A DNA stretch of 64,000 nt from Spirochaetota bacterium. Its GTDB lineage: Bacteria > Spirochaetota > Spirochaetia > Treponematales > UBA12059. The stretch covers positions 62,001 through 126,000 of the forward strand of contig JADFDI010000007.1 of NCBI GenBank assembly GCA_018262985.1. Reading direction: 5' to 3'. Both the position numbers and the translations under genes were made by a program. Position 1 is the stretch's first letter, and every line of letters begins with the position of its first letter. Shown one piece after another: positions 8,729-18,100 of this stretch. Under the pieces are notes generated by a model. It did not search any database and was not told where the DNA came from. It saw only the letters and a program-made list of their open reading frames with translations.

Positions 8729-9234
8729 AACGGCGCGAGGGGTACCCGCTCAAGGCGCTCGGCATCCTCGCCGAACTCGACGCGACGGAGCTCTCGGGGC
8801 TGGAGGCGCTGAGCGTCCTCCGCCTGCTCCGTTCGGGGGAGGTGATCATGCGCGAAGGCGAAAGCGCGAGCTCCATGTGCATACTCGTGGAGGGCGAAGT
8901 GGACGTCACCCGGAGCCTCACCCTCAAGACCGGTCGCCACGACTTCGGTTCCGCCGAAAAGTCGATGAACCGCCTCAAGTCCGACGGCGGCGCGGTCTTC
9001 GGCGAGATGGCCATGTTCGCCGACCACCCGCGGAGCGCCACCATCGTCGCCCGCACCGACTGCGCCGTACGCCAGATCGAGCGCGGCGACTTTTCGCTCT
9101 GGTGCCGGGAGAATCCGGCAGCCGGCATCAAGGTGCTCTCCCGCGTCGCCGCCGTCCTGGCCGAGCGCCTGCGCAAAGGCAACGACGACGTCCTGAAGCT
9201 TTCCACCGCGCTTTCGATAGCGCTGGCCAGATAA
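8725..9234 (+). CDS. Cyclic nucleotide-binding domain protein, probable partner of the potassium channel
   Basis: 169 residues, essentially one CNB/Crp-type domain with no DNA-binding helix-turn-helix. The phosphate-binding cassette is intact as FGEMAMFADHPRSATIVA: Glu for the ribose and Arg for the cyclic phosphate. The C-terminal helix (VLAERLRKGNDDVLKLSTAL) could serve as the C-helix lid or a coupling helix. The ATG overlaps the channel stop by 4 nt. A detached ligand-sensing subunit for the channel is the simplest reading, but no interaction is shown by sequence alone. Confidence 0.85.
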   Translation: MKRREGYPLKALGILAELDATELSGLEALSVLRLLRSGEVIMREGESASSMCILVEGEVDVTRSLTLKTGRHDFGSAEKSMNRLKSDGGAVFGEMAMFADHPRSATIVARTDCAVRQIERGDFSLWCRENPAAGIKVLSRVAAVLAERLRKGNDDVLKLSTALSIALAR

Positions 9235-9246
9235 GGAGTCCGTCCG

Positions 9247-9888
9247 ATGTCCGTCAAGTCCCGCACCCCGCTCCTCCCGATCGCGGTGGTTCTCCTCGCG
9301 TTGTACGCTGGCGCGCAGGAGGCAGCCCCGGCGCCGGCCGGCACCACGGCCGCGCCGACGATGGCGCCCGCGGCGAGCGCGTCCGGAGCGGGGTCGTCAA
9401 GCGTTGCGCCCGCCCCGCTGCCCGTCCCCCGAGGATTCCGAGGCATCGAGCTGGGCATGGGCTTCGAGGAAGTGGCGAAAGCCCTGCTCGGCGAAGAGCT
9501 CCTTTTCTATCGCGGCCAGCCGGACGTGAGCCTGCTGCCCCGGCCGGACGAGCTGCTGCTCGACGTGGCCGGCGCGCCGCGCAGCTACCTGAAGCGCGCC
9601 TGGTTCCAGTTCTACGAAGGCAAGCTCTGGACCATGACCTTCGTTATGGACGAAGGACGGGTCGACCACTATTCCATCTTCACCCAGCTCTCGACCAAGT
9701 ACGGCAAGCCCGGCTCCCTCTCGCCGAAGGAGAGCGTCTGGTCCGACGCGGCCACGCGCGTCTCGCTCGAGCGACCGCTCTCGGTCAAATATGTCGACCT
9801 GGCGGTGTTCGAGGCTCTGAAGGGTGCCGGCGCCGTGGAACTCTCGGTCGAGGAGCTCGAACGCGGCGACTTCATCGGGAGCTTTTGA
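9247..9888 (+). CDS. Secreted protein of unknown function
   Basis: 213 residues. An N-terminal signal peptide (hydrophobic LLPIAVVLLALYAGAQ, cleavage probably after AGA) is followed by an Ala/Pro/Ser-rich linker to about residue 60. A compact domain then begins with a GFRGIELGMGFEEVAKALLG segment. The pattern of a short start helix plus FYEGKLWTMTFVMD beta strands is common in small periplasmic proteins. I do not recognise the family. AAGGAG lies about 9 bases before the ATG, and the gene is 12 bases after the CNB gene, so it is probably cotranscribed with the channel. Confidence 0.7.
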   Translation: MSVKSRTPLLPIAVVLLALYAGAQEAAPAPAGTTAAPTMAPAASASGAGSSSVAPAPLPVPRGFRGIELGMGFEEVAKALLGEELLFYRGQPDVSLLPRPDELLLDVAGAPRSYLKRAWFQFYEGKLWTMTFVMDEGRVDHYSIFTQLSTKYGKPGSLSPKESVWSDAATRVSLERPLSVKYVDLAVFEALKGAGAVELSVEELERGDFIGSF

Positions 9889-9904
9889 GATACCGCATCC
9901 GCGC

Positions 9905-10288
9905 CTACCAGCGCGCCTTGGGATAGAACGCGAGGATGCCCCGGTCAGCGCTGAGGAGCGAGTCGTCATAAAGCTTCGCCGTCGCGACAATGACGCGGTC
10001 GGCGGGATCCTGGTGCTCCCATTCGAGTTCGAGGCTCTCGCGCCAGACGCGTTCGGTGACCGGCACGACCGTCAGGTCACCGAGCGCGTTGACGAGGTCG
10101 AAGTACTCGCGATAGCTCATGCCGATGTCGAGCTTGCCACGCTTCACCTTGACGCCCACTTCCCAGAGGCTGATCGAGGATATAAGAACGCCCGTCCTGG
10201 GGATTGCATCGCACATGCCCGCGGCAACCGGCGAGAGGCGCTCCGGCTCCAGGGTCCACCAGAGCAGGGCGCAGGTGTCGAGCACCAT
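9905..10288 (-). CDS. vapC: PIN-domain toxin (VapC family)
   Basis: 127 residues. The acidic residues of a PIN-domain ribonuclease are visible: D4 in MVLDTCALLWW, the Glu of SLWEVGVKV, the Asp pair in DPADRVIVATA, and the Asp of LLSADRGI. VapC toxins cut tRNA or rRNA to stop translation. The chosen ATG shares its A with the antitoxin stop (TGATG), which favours it over an in-frame ATG five codons earlier. Cotranscribed with and downstream of its antitoxin. Convergent with the secreted-protein gene, 16 bases away. Confidence 0.88.
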   Translation of the reverse strand: MVLDTCALLWWTLEPERLSPVAAGMCDAIPRTGVLISSISLWEVGVKVKRGKLDIGMSYREYFDLVNALGDLTVVPVTERVWRESLELEWEHQDPADRVIVATAKLYDDSLLSADRGILAFYPKARW

Positions 10289-10515
10289 CAGGAAAGCCCC
10301 CACTCGTCTTCGGTGGAAGCGAGCGCGTCCCCCTTGATGCTGACCTTGCCCCGATACGCCGCGAACACCTCGGCCACGGAGTCGCCCCGCCGGATGGCGG
10401 AAATACGGATGGTGGGCCTGCCGTGGTCCGTCACGACGATATCCTCTCCCGTCGACTCCACGTAGCGGAAGTACTCGAGGAGCCGCGCCTTGACCGCGTT
10501 CTTGGCGAGCGTCAT
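10288..10515 (-). CDS. Phd/YefM-type antitoxin
   Basis: 75 residues from the ATG preceded by a very strong AAGGAGGT site; in-frame ATGs further upstream give a longer N-terminus but no such site. The N-terminal half (LAKNAVKARLLEYFRYVESTGEDIVVTDHGRPTIRIS spans two segments of the Phd fold) is the DNA-binding and dimerisation part. The C-terminal tail (VSIKGDALASTEDEWG) is the expected toxin-wrapping region. Phd antitoxins usually repress their own promoter together with the toxin; a direct repeat beside the promoter is a candidate site. Confidence 0.85.
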   Translation of the reverse strand: MTLAKNAVKARLLEYFRYVESTGEDIVVTDHGRPTIRISAIRRGDSVAEVFAAYRGKVSIKGDALASTEDEWGLS

Positions 10516-10532
10516 GGGCACCTCCTTCACCA

Positions 10533-10554
10533 CCATGGTCATGTCCATGGTCAT
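10533..10554 (-). repeat. Two direct repeats, candidate antitoxin operator
   Basis: CCATGGTCAT occurs at 10533-10542 and again at 10545-10554 (plus-strand reading), a 12-base period that places both on nearly the same DNA face. They lie immediately downstream of the -10 box and contain the CCATGG palindrome, so a bound repressor would block initiation. Confidence 0.5.
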
Positions 10555-10583
10555 ATCGTAAGACATGTGAGAACGCAGGTCAA
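10555..10583 (-). promoter_or_regulatory. Promoter of the toxin-antitoxin operon
   Basis: Minus-strand TTGACC (10578-10583), a 17-base spacer and TACGAT (10555-10560). The strong ribosome site and ATG of the antitoxin lie about 40 bases further on. Confidence 0.6.
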
Positions 10584-10706
10584 GACGATTCGACAGGAAT
10601 TTCCAGGCTCCGGACGCCTGTCGCGGAACGGGAAGCCGGTGTAGGATTCGAAGGCCGTCCCCGACGGCGGGCGAACGCGGACGCATCACGCGAAACGAGG
10701 TGGATC

Positions 10707-12044
10707 ATGGGCGGGAAGAAAAAGTCTACGGCAAGGAAGGCGGCGGCCGCCGCCGTACGGCGCGGGCGTTACGCGCCCGAGGGCGGGGGGACGATTCGCA
10801 AGGGCAGGAAGAAGATGGACGAGATCATGGCCACCCTCTCGGGGCGGAAGCGCACGTTCATCGTCGGAGCGGCGACGGTCGTCGCGCTCGCGCTGGCGGC
10901 ACTCCTTGTCGTCCTCCCGAGACCCGTCACCGTTTTCATCCTCGACGAGAGCCCGGTGTTACGCTCAGCCTTCGAAGCCGTCCTGTCCGACCCCGCGATT
11001 TCAGCCGGAAAGCGATACGTCCTCGAAAAGCCGGTTCCGGAGGCGAGTTTCGCGACTGCGGTGGCGACCCGGCGAAAACCCGATCTCGTCATCGGATTCG
11101 CCAATGCCGCGTTCCGCGCGGCCGCCGCGAAGTACGCACCCACGTCCGAGGCTGCCGCGCGGCGAACGCCTTCCGTCCTCCGGAACCTCGTTACGGTGGA
11201 CGGGCGGCGCGCAGCCCTGCCACTCCTCGTCGACCATTTCGAGCTGGCGACGCGCGTCGGCACGAAAGGCAAGGGCGCCTCGGATGGACGGCTCGGCTGG
11301 GACGCGTTCCTCACGCTCGCCCGGGATGTCGCGGATCCCGGCAGTCCGTCGCTGTTCGTCGCAGGGGGCGACGACGGAACGCTGCTCCTTCTCGTCGGCG
11401 CGATGGTCGACGCGCTCGCCGGACCGGGCGTCCTCGAAGAGCTTTCGGGCGAACTCGCGGGCGGATCCACCCTCCCCGACATCCTCGACCGTACGATCGG
11501 TGACACCCGGTTGCGGACCGTCCTCGATCTTCTCGTAGCGCTCCGGCGCGAAGGCGTCCTGCATCCGGAATGGTTCCGCATGCGCTTCTCCGACGTCGCC
11601 GCCTTCATGAAGGCCGACCGCGCGCCTTTCGTCCTCATGCGCCTGTCCGAGCACCGGACGGTGCCGCTCCCGATCATCCGCGGCTACGAGGCCGGACTCT
11701 CCCCGGTCGGTCGGGACGCGGGCCGCGTCCTCCAGGCGCCCGTCATCGTCGGCGCCGTGCCCGAAGGCTTGAACACGAGACGGAAAACGGCCGCTCTCGC
11801 CTTGCTCGAACGCCTGCTTTCGGACCCCGTCCAGAAGCGTCTCGGCGACGCCACGGGCCTCGCGCCCGCCTCGGCCGCCGCGGAAGCCCTCGACGCGCAG
11901 GCTTCGGACGTCCGGCTCTGGGTGGCCGCGTCCGGCGGCGCCTATCCGGGGCTCGACCGCGACGCCTTCGAAGACAAGGCGGCCGCCTCGGCCTTCGTCG
12001 CCGAATTGCGCACCTACATAGAAGCGGAGGGCGCCGGGTACTGA
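10707..12044 (+). CDS. Membrane-anchored protein resembling an extracellular solute-binding protein
   Basis: 445 residues. A Lys/Arg-rich cytoplasmic N-terminus (1-49) is followed by one membrane helix (about 50-70, AATVVALALAALLVV) and a large exported domain. That domain has features of the family 1 solute-binding fold: VTVFILDESP as first strand, a FLVAGG-like segment, a DGTLLLLVGAMVDAL helix, a mid-chain WFRMRFSDVAAFMKADRAPFVLM block and a C-terminal set of helices. There is no lipobox and no transporter gene beside it. AGGTGG precedes the ATG. It may sense or bind a carbohydrate-like ligand at the membrane, but the function is not established. Confidence 0.6.
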   Translation: MGGKKKSTARKAAAAAVRRGRYAPEGGGTIRKGRKKMDEIMATLSGRKRTFIVGAATVVALALAALLVVLPRPVTVFILDESPVLRSAFEAVLSDPAISAGKRYVLEKPVPEASFATAVATRRKPDLVIGFANAAFRAAAAKYAPTSEAAARRTPSVLRNLVTVDGRRAALPLLVDHFELATRVGTKGKGASDGRLGWDAFLTLARDVADPGSPSLFVAGGDDGTLLLLVGAMVDALAGPGVLEELSGELAGGSTLPDILDRTIGDTRLRTVLDLLVALRREGVLHPEWFRMRFSDVAAFMKADRAPFVLMRLSEHRTVPLPIIRGYEAGLSPVGRDAGRVLQAPVIVGAVPEGLNTRRKTAALALLERLLSDPVQKRLGDATGLAPASAAAEALDAQASDVRLWVAASGGAYPGLDRDAFEDKAAASAFVAELRTYIEAEGAGY

Positions 12045-12062
12045 CAGGCGTCTCCACTCTCC

Positions 12063-12108
12063 ATGAATGGCGCGGGCCGCCCTTTCGGGGGCGGCCCGCT
12101 TCATTCAT
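12063..12108. terminator. Bidirectional terminator hairpin between convergent genes
   Basis: An 11-bp stem GCGGGCCGCCC/GGGCGGCCCGC (12072-12082 with 12089-12099) is nested in an outer ATGAATG/CATTCAT stem. It lies 18 bases after the plus-strand stop and 16 bases beyond the minus-strand stop. Runs of T are poor (TTCATTCAT). Confidence 0.65.
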
Positions 12109-12124
12109 ACGCGCCGGACGGCGC

Positions 12125-15100
12125 TCAGTTATTGGGCTGGAGCTTGGCGAATTCCAACCGGTCCGCGAGCCAGCCGACGACCGGCAAGGTCATGCCATTG
12201 TTGGCGTAACTCGCGATCTGCGTGTGATTGAACTGCTCCATGCCGCCCTTCGGAGGCGACGCGGCCGGCACCGTCATTACCTCCCATGCGCCGCTGAATG
12301 TCTCCTCGTCAGCGGCGGTTACGCCGTGTAGACCGAGGTTCGCGGCACCGATCGGGAACGCCATCTTGATGGGTTTCCGGGTGCCGTTGAAGGAATCGGA
12401 ATAGTACGTGATGACGGGCACGGGATCGTACGCCGTGCCGGCTCCGTCGAAATCCATGATCTGGATGTTGGTCCAGGTCCCGACCGACAGGTACGCGTCG
12501 ACGACTATCGGCGCCGAGGGCGTCATCGTCGCGATGGGCACGGTCACCATCTTGAGGTTGGCGTTCGCGGAATCGTAGTACGCGACGTAGAGGTTGGTCG
12601 CGTCATAGGTCATGGACACGTGGCTTCCGGCGTAGAGCTCGCCGTCGAGCGTCACCGTCGACCACGCCGCCGTGTTGGCGACGTTGTTCCCGGTGGTTGC
12701 CGCGGTCGAATACGCGAGCCTGAGCACGGACATGAGTTCGTCGTAGTAGGCGATGGCGACCGAGTTGGTACCGTACTTGACCATGTCGTAGTACTGGCTG
12801 AATCCGGCGCCCGCCTCCGCCGCGGGGAGTACGTAGACCGGCGCCGCCCGGGTGTTGTCTCCCGTTGCCTGGGTGAATCCTGCGGCTGTTGTGTTGGCCC
12901 CGGTGGCTCGCATTGCCATGAAGGTAATGTTCTTCGCGCTCGATTCGGCGTCGTAGTACGAGACGTAGATGTCCGCATCGGCACCGTTCGTCTCGGCTAT
13001 GAGCTTCGGGTAGCGGAAGCGGTTGAGCTGTCGGGCCGTATAGTCCTCTCCGATGAGCTCGATGAAGTTCGTGCCTGCGGTACCGAGCGCTGCGTCCTCG
13101 CTAACGTCGCGGTTCAGTTGAAGGAAGCCGATCGGATTACCCGAGAAAGCGTCCTCGACGCTTAGAATCCACCAGGAAGCATCCGCGTATGCCAAGGCCG
13201 TCTGCCGCTCGTAATAGAGTCCTGCACGCCGGACGCTCGCGGCCAGGCTCGTGGTTCGGTAGGTGTAACCGTCGTTGTCGTTCGCGTAGCTGAAGATCGG
13301 CAAGGTCGGATCCGTCGCGTCCATCATCATGTCGGGATAGTAGAAGGTTTGGTTGGTTACGAGCGGCATGACCTGCGTGACGTTCCACACCCAGAGAATA
13401 CGGTCGTCGGTCCATTTCCACGAGTACGGCTTTCCCACCTCGTACTCCTGCTGCCACTCCCGGTCGTTCGCCGTGGTCAGGTTGTTCACCGACGGCACGC
13501 CGTTGACGAACAAGGTGAGGTAGCCCGAGCGCGTAAGGTTTTTCGACACGGTGGCCGCCGTGGAAGAGACGAAGCTCGTCGCGGGGGCGAGGCCCGAAGG
13601 CGCCGAGATAGGCGCGGCCGAAACCCGGGCGGCGGGGGCGACCGTCGCCGAACCGAGGTTGAAGCCGGCGACGTTGAAAACGTTGGAGGCGTGGAACTCG
13701 ACAGAGTATTTCCCGGTCGAGGACCTGAGCACGTCCGTGGTAAGGCCCTGGTTCGCGGGATTCGCGATGCCCGTGATGTACGGCACCACGTCCATCGCGT
13801 AGTACGGGGTAAGCGCGCCGCCCGCGGTCTGCGTCGAGCTGTCGGCCGACGCGTTGGCAACCGGCAGGCGCTTGTCCTCGGCCACGGCGCGCAGGAGGTT
13901 GTCGAGCGCGGCTACGCCCGTCACCTTCGAGGTGTCCCAGTCGAGCCGCCATTCGATCGCGTGGCCGCCCTGTCCGATGTCGTCCGAGGTGACCGTGAAC
14001 GCCCAGCCGTCTGTAGCCCATCGGTCGGTTCCCAACCAGGTTCCCGAGGCCGTGTCGTAGGTGGCCATGCGGTAGTAAGCCCGGTCCGAGGCGTTGACGA
14101 GGGTGTCGCCGTTCGTGTCGAAGAAGCGCTTGACCGCGGCCGCGCCCGTGAAGGCGAAGCGGTCCGCGTTCGCGGAATCGGCGATGGACAGCCAGAGCGC
14201 GCTCAGGCGCTGGTCGTCGTAAGCCGTACCGCGCACCGAGATCTTGCCCGACACGTCCGGCCCGGCGCCACCCGTGACGGAATCGATCTCGATGTGGCCG
14301 TTGGTCCGCTGGCCCTGATAGAGGCTGTTGTCCAGCGTGGAAGTCCAGTGGAAGGGACTTACCGTCGCGGACGGCGCGACCTCGTCGACCACGTCCACCG
14401 TCATGGGTACGGTGAGCACGGCCCACTGGCTGTCGACGCCAGGCGTGGTTTCTTCGGTCGAATCCCAGATCTTGAAGACGAAGGTCTTGGCACCCTCGCC
14501 GATCTTCGCGTCCTCGAGCTCGGCCTGCGACAGCTTCACGAGGTTGGCCGAATCGGGGGCCGACCACAGCGCGGTCAGCGCGCGAAGCTCGGTGCCGGTT
14601 TCCGTGTCGGCGGTCAGCCGGTAGAAGAGCTCGCCGTTGCCGCCCACCACGTCGACGTCGAAGCTGGAGAGACCGCGGGCGACGAACGCGGCCGAGTCGA
14701 GCGTCGCCTCGGCCTGCTCGTTCCCGAGGCCGTCCAGGGCGCTGTAGGCCGGCACGGTTTCGCCCGGATCGAGGGTGTCGCCGTCGCCGGTCAGGTCGGT
14801 GCCGAGCGTCACCGCCGCGAGGAGCGGCCTGTTGTTCTGCACGCTCGTCACGACCGAGCCCGAGGCGTAGTTGCCCGCCTTGTCGTAGGCGGTCCAGTGG
14901 ATCTCGACGGGGCCGTCAGGGATGTTCCGCGAGTTGATCGACGCGGTCCAGGTATAGAGCCCGCCGGAGCGCTCGACCGATTCGACGAAACCGTCGCCGT
15001 CGTCGTTCGTGATGGTCGACGGATAGCCTGTCGCCCCGTAGGGCGTTGCCGCCGCCGGCGATTCGATGAGCATGTTGTTCACGACGATGGCGTAGGCGAG

Positions 15101-18100
15101 CGAGGCGTCAGTCACCGATACGTCGAGCGGCTCGGCCCATTCCACCGTTCCGGTGTCGAGCTGGAAGTTCGTGATGAGGCGGTCGATGCCGCCGATCTTG
15201 ATGAGCCCGCCCTTCCGAATATTCGTGTTGTCGACGAGTCCCGCGTGCTGGATGCTGTACGCGTCGGGACGCGTGCCGCCCGAGATTACGAGGCGCGGCA
15301 GACCGTCGATCATCGTGAGCGGTTTGCCCTCGACGTAGGTGCGGTTGGCGTCGGCGTCCTTGAGTTCCATCGGGTTATAGACCCGGTCGTCCGCGGATGT
15401 GGCACCCTTCCTGAGGAACCAGACCGCTACCCGTTCGAAGCCGGCACCGTCCTCGGTCACGCCCGAGGAGATGAGATAGGACATATTGCTCTGCACCACC
15501 GGCGTCGCGCCCGAGTAGGCGCCGACGGTCGGATTCTTGTTGTCGTAGCGCAGGCTGATGTTCGCGGTGGTTTCCATCACCGGAGTGTTGTTGTCCGACG
15601 CCCGGATGCTGAACTCGATGGAACCCGACGAGCCCGCGACGGTGTCAACCGGGATCGCGAAGGCATAGCCATTCGCGATGGGCGTGAACCAGGCGGGGTT
15701 GGCCGCGAGGCTACCCGTGATGTCGCCGGCGATCGCGACCGCCGAGATGCCGCTTTCGTCCTCGACCGAACCCGTGAAGACCCAGTCGCCCTTGAGCCAC
15801 ATGTCGGCCAGGTAGGTCCGGACCGTGGCGCCCTGCTCCACCTGCAGCGGCAGGGTCGATCCGATCTGCGGGACGTTCTTGTCGACATCGATGCGATTGC
15901 TCGCCGTCCACGCGCCGTCCAGGCCGTAGACGTCGCGGGCGCGGACGCGGAAGTTGATGGTACGCGTGGAATCGTCGGGCGGGTTGAACTCGCCCGAGGC
16001 GTTGATGGTCTGGTTCCAGCTCGCGGTGCCGGTTACCTGCCGACCGTTGCCGCCGTTGTACCAGTCGTTGCCAAGGGAATCGACGTCCGCTGCATCGTAG
16101 TCTCCGTCGCCATCGACGTCGATCTGCATCCAGACCGAGCCGACGCCGTCGTCGTCGGCCGCCGTGCCGAATATGCGGATCGTGCCGCCCATGATGCGGT
16201 TCGGTTCCACGGGATCGGGATAGACAACGTAAGCCCGCGGTTTGTCGCCGGACGGGTCGACGTACACGACGTAATCGGTGACATCCTCGACGAAGACGTT
16301 GCCGGCGTTGTCCTCGGCGCGCATGATGATGGGTAGGTTCCAGATGCCGTCGAGATCGACGTCGGTCGCCTCGCCCGCCACCGCGTAGATATCGATCTTG
16401 TCGAGGCCGGTGAAGGGGATTTCCCAGCTGAAGAGGCTGCCCGAGACGTCGGTCCAGGTCTCGGCGGCGTAGTTGTAGCCGACCTTGTACTGCACCGACT
16501 TGAGGCCGGAGCCCCCGTCGCTCGCGAGTCCCGTCACCTCGATTTCGCCGTTGACGATGTCGAGGAGGGAGCGCGGGAACGTGTGGATCAGCTCCGGCGC
16601 CGTGTTGTCGACGATGAGCGTCCGTGTCGCGGTCGACTGCAGACCCGAGTTGTCGTCGACCTTGACGGTCAGGACGACCGAGCCGTCAGGGACGGCCGAC
16701 ACGTCGATCGGCCCGGTGGCGTACCAGCCGCCCGAGAGCGTCGCCGCGTACGGCGAGCCCGTCGCGCCCGGCACTTCCACCGCCACGGAGGCGATGCCGT
16801 TGGCGTCGGTGGCGGTGGCGCGCACCGCGAAGACGGCGCTGGTCCCGCCGAAGGGCAGGTTGGTCGTGAACGTGACCGCGTCAGCGAAGTCGTAGGGCGC
16901 GGTGCGGTCCACCTGGATGGTCGCGCCGATCTCGGGCACGACCGTGTCGACGCTGAAGGAAACGCCGGTCTCGATCCAGGTCGTGTCGTTCACGTAGACG
17001 CGCGGCTTTCCTGCGGAAAGCGCGGCGTCCGTGGAGAAGGTCGCGCCCTTCGGATCCTCGACCTTGAAGTACAGGGTCTTGGCGCCGTCGGCGCCGGTCA
17101 CCGAGTATTCCCAGTTCCCGCCGGAGACCGCGACCGCCGACCAGGTGGCGCCCGCGTCCTGGCTGATCCAGAACTTGTCGGCGGCCACTGCTCCGTCGTC
17201 GTCGGACACGCTGCCGTACACCTTGGTCACCAGCTTGAGCGTGGTGGTGCCGTCTGGATTGACGTTGGACAGTCGGATCATCGGCCGGTCGGCGTCCTGG
17301 TCGACGAGCAGGTTACGCTCGACGACGGTGGCGCTTCCCGCCTCGTCGGTCGCGACCGCGCGGAGCCGGAGCTGGAAGCCCGCGGCCACGGACGAGTCGT
17401 AGGTGGCCTGCGGGAGGGTCGAGGTGTCGATGTCCGCGCTCCACGAATAGGTGCCGTTCGCGGCGAGCGCCTCCCAGACCGAGCCGGCCTGGTTCCAGAC
17501 CTCGACCGCGAGGCCTGCGAGGCCCTGCGTATCCGAAGCCGTCCCGGCGAAGGTGAACGCCTTGTTGACGACGGCTCCTTCCGCATGGGACGAGACGACG
17601 AGCGCGGGCGGGGTCTTGTCGACGAGGAGGAGGAAGCTGAGCGCGCTCGTCCGCCCCGCGGCGTCCGCGAGCTGGACGTAGACGGTCTTCTGTCCTTCGG
17701 CGAGCGCGAGGATGTTCGCCGCGGGAATCGAGGCCGTCCAGGTTCCGTTCGCCGCGGTCCCGGCGGCGAGCGTTCCCGTCGCGTCGGGGCTGGCGAAGTC
17801 GGTCGAGCCGATCTTCACCTTGAGCGAGGCGACGCCGGACTGCGCGTCCGTCGCGGTCGCCGCGACGGCGAAAGCGGCGAGGCCGTTGGCTTTGGCCAGA
17901 CCCGCGGGCGTCGTCACGGAGCCTTCGGGATTGACGGTGTCCACCCGCACGGTCTGGGTGGCGTAGAGGCTCTCGTTGCCGGCGCGGTCCACCGCGCGGA
18001 CGTCGAGGAGGTTGGTCCCCGACGCGAAGATGGCGGAACCGTCGAACGTCGACACGCCGTTCATGTAGCTCCAGGCGCCGCCGTTGACGCGGTATTCCAC

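Noticed and set aside
14000-16200. Dockerin or cellulosome module in the giant lipoprotein because of D-x-D-G-D loops
   Set aside because: The loops are scattered singly inside Ig-like repeats and lack the duplicated 22-residue dockerin arrangement; isolated calcium loops are more likely.
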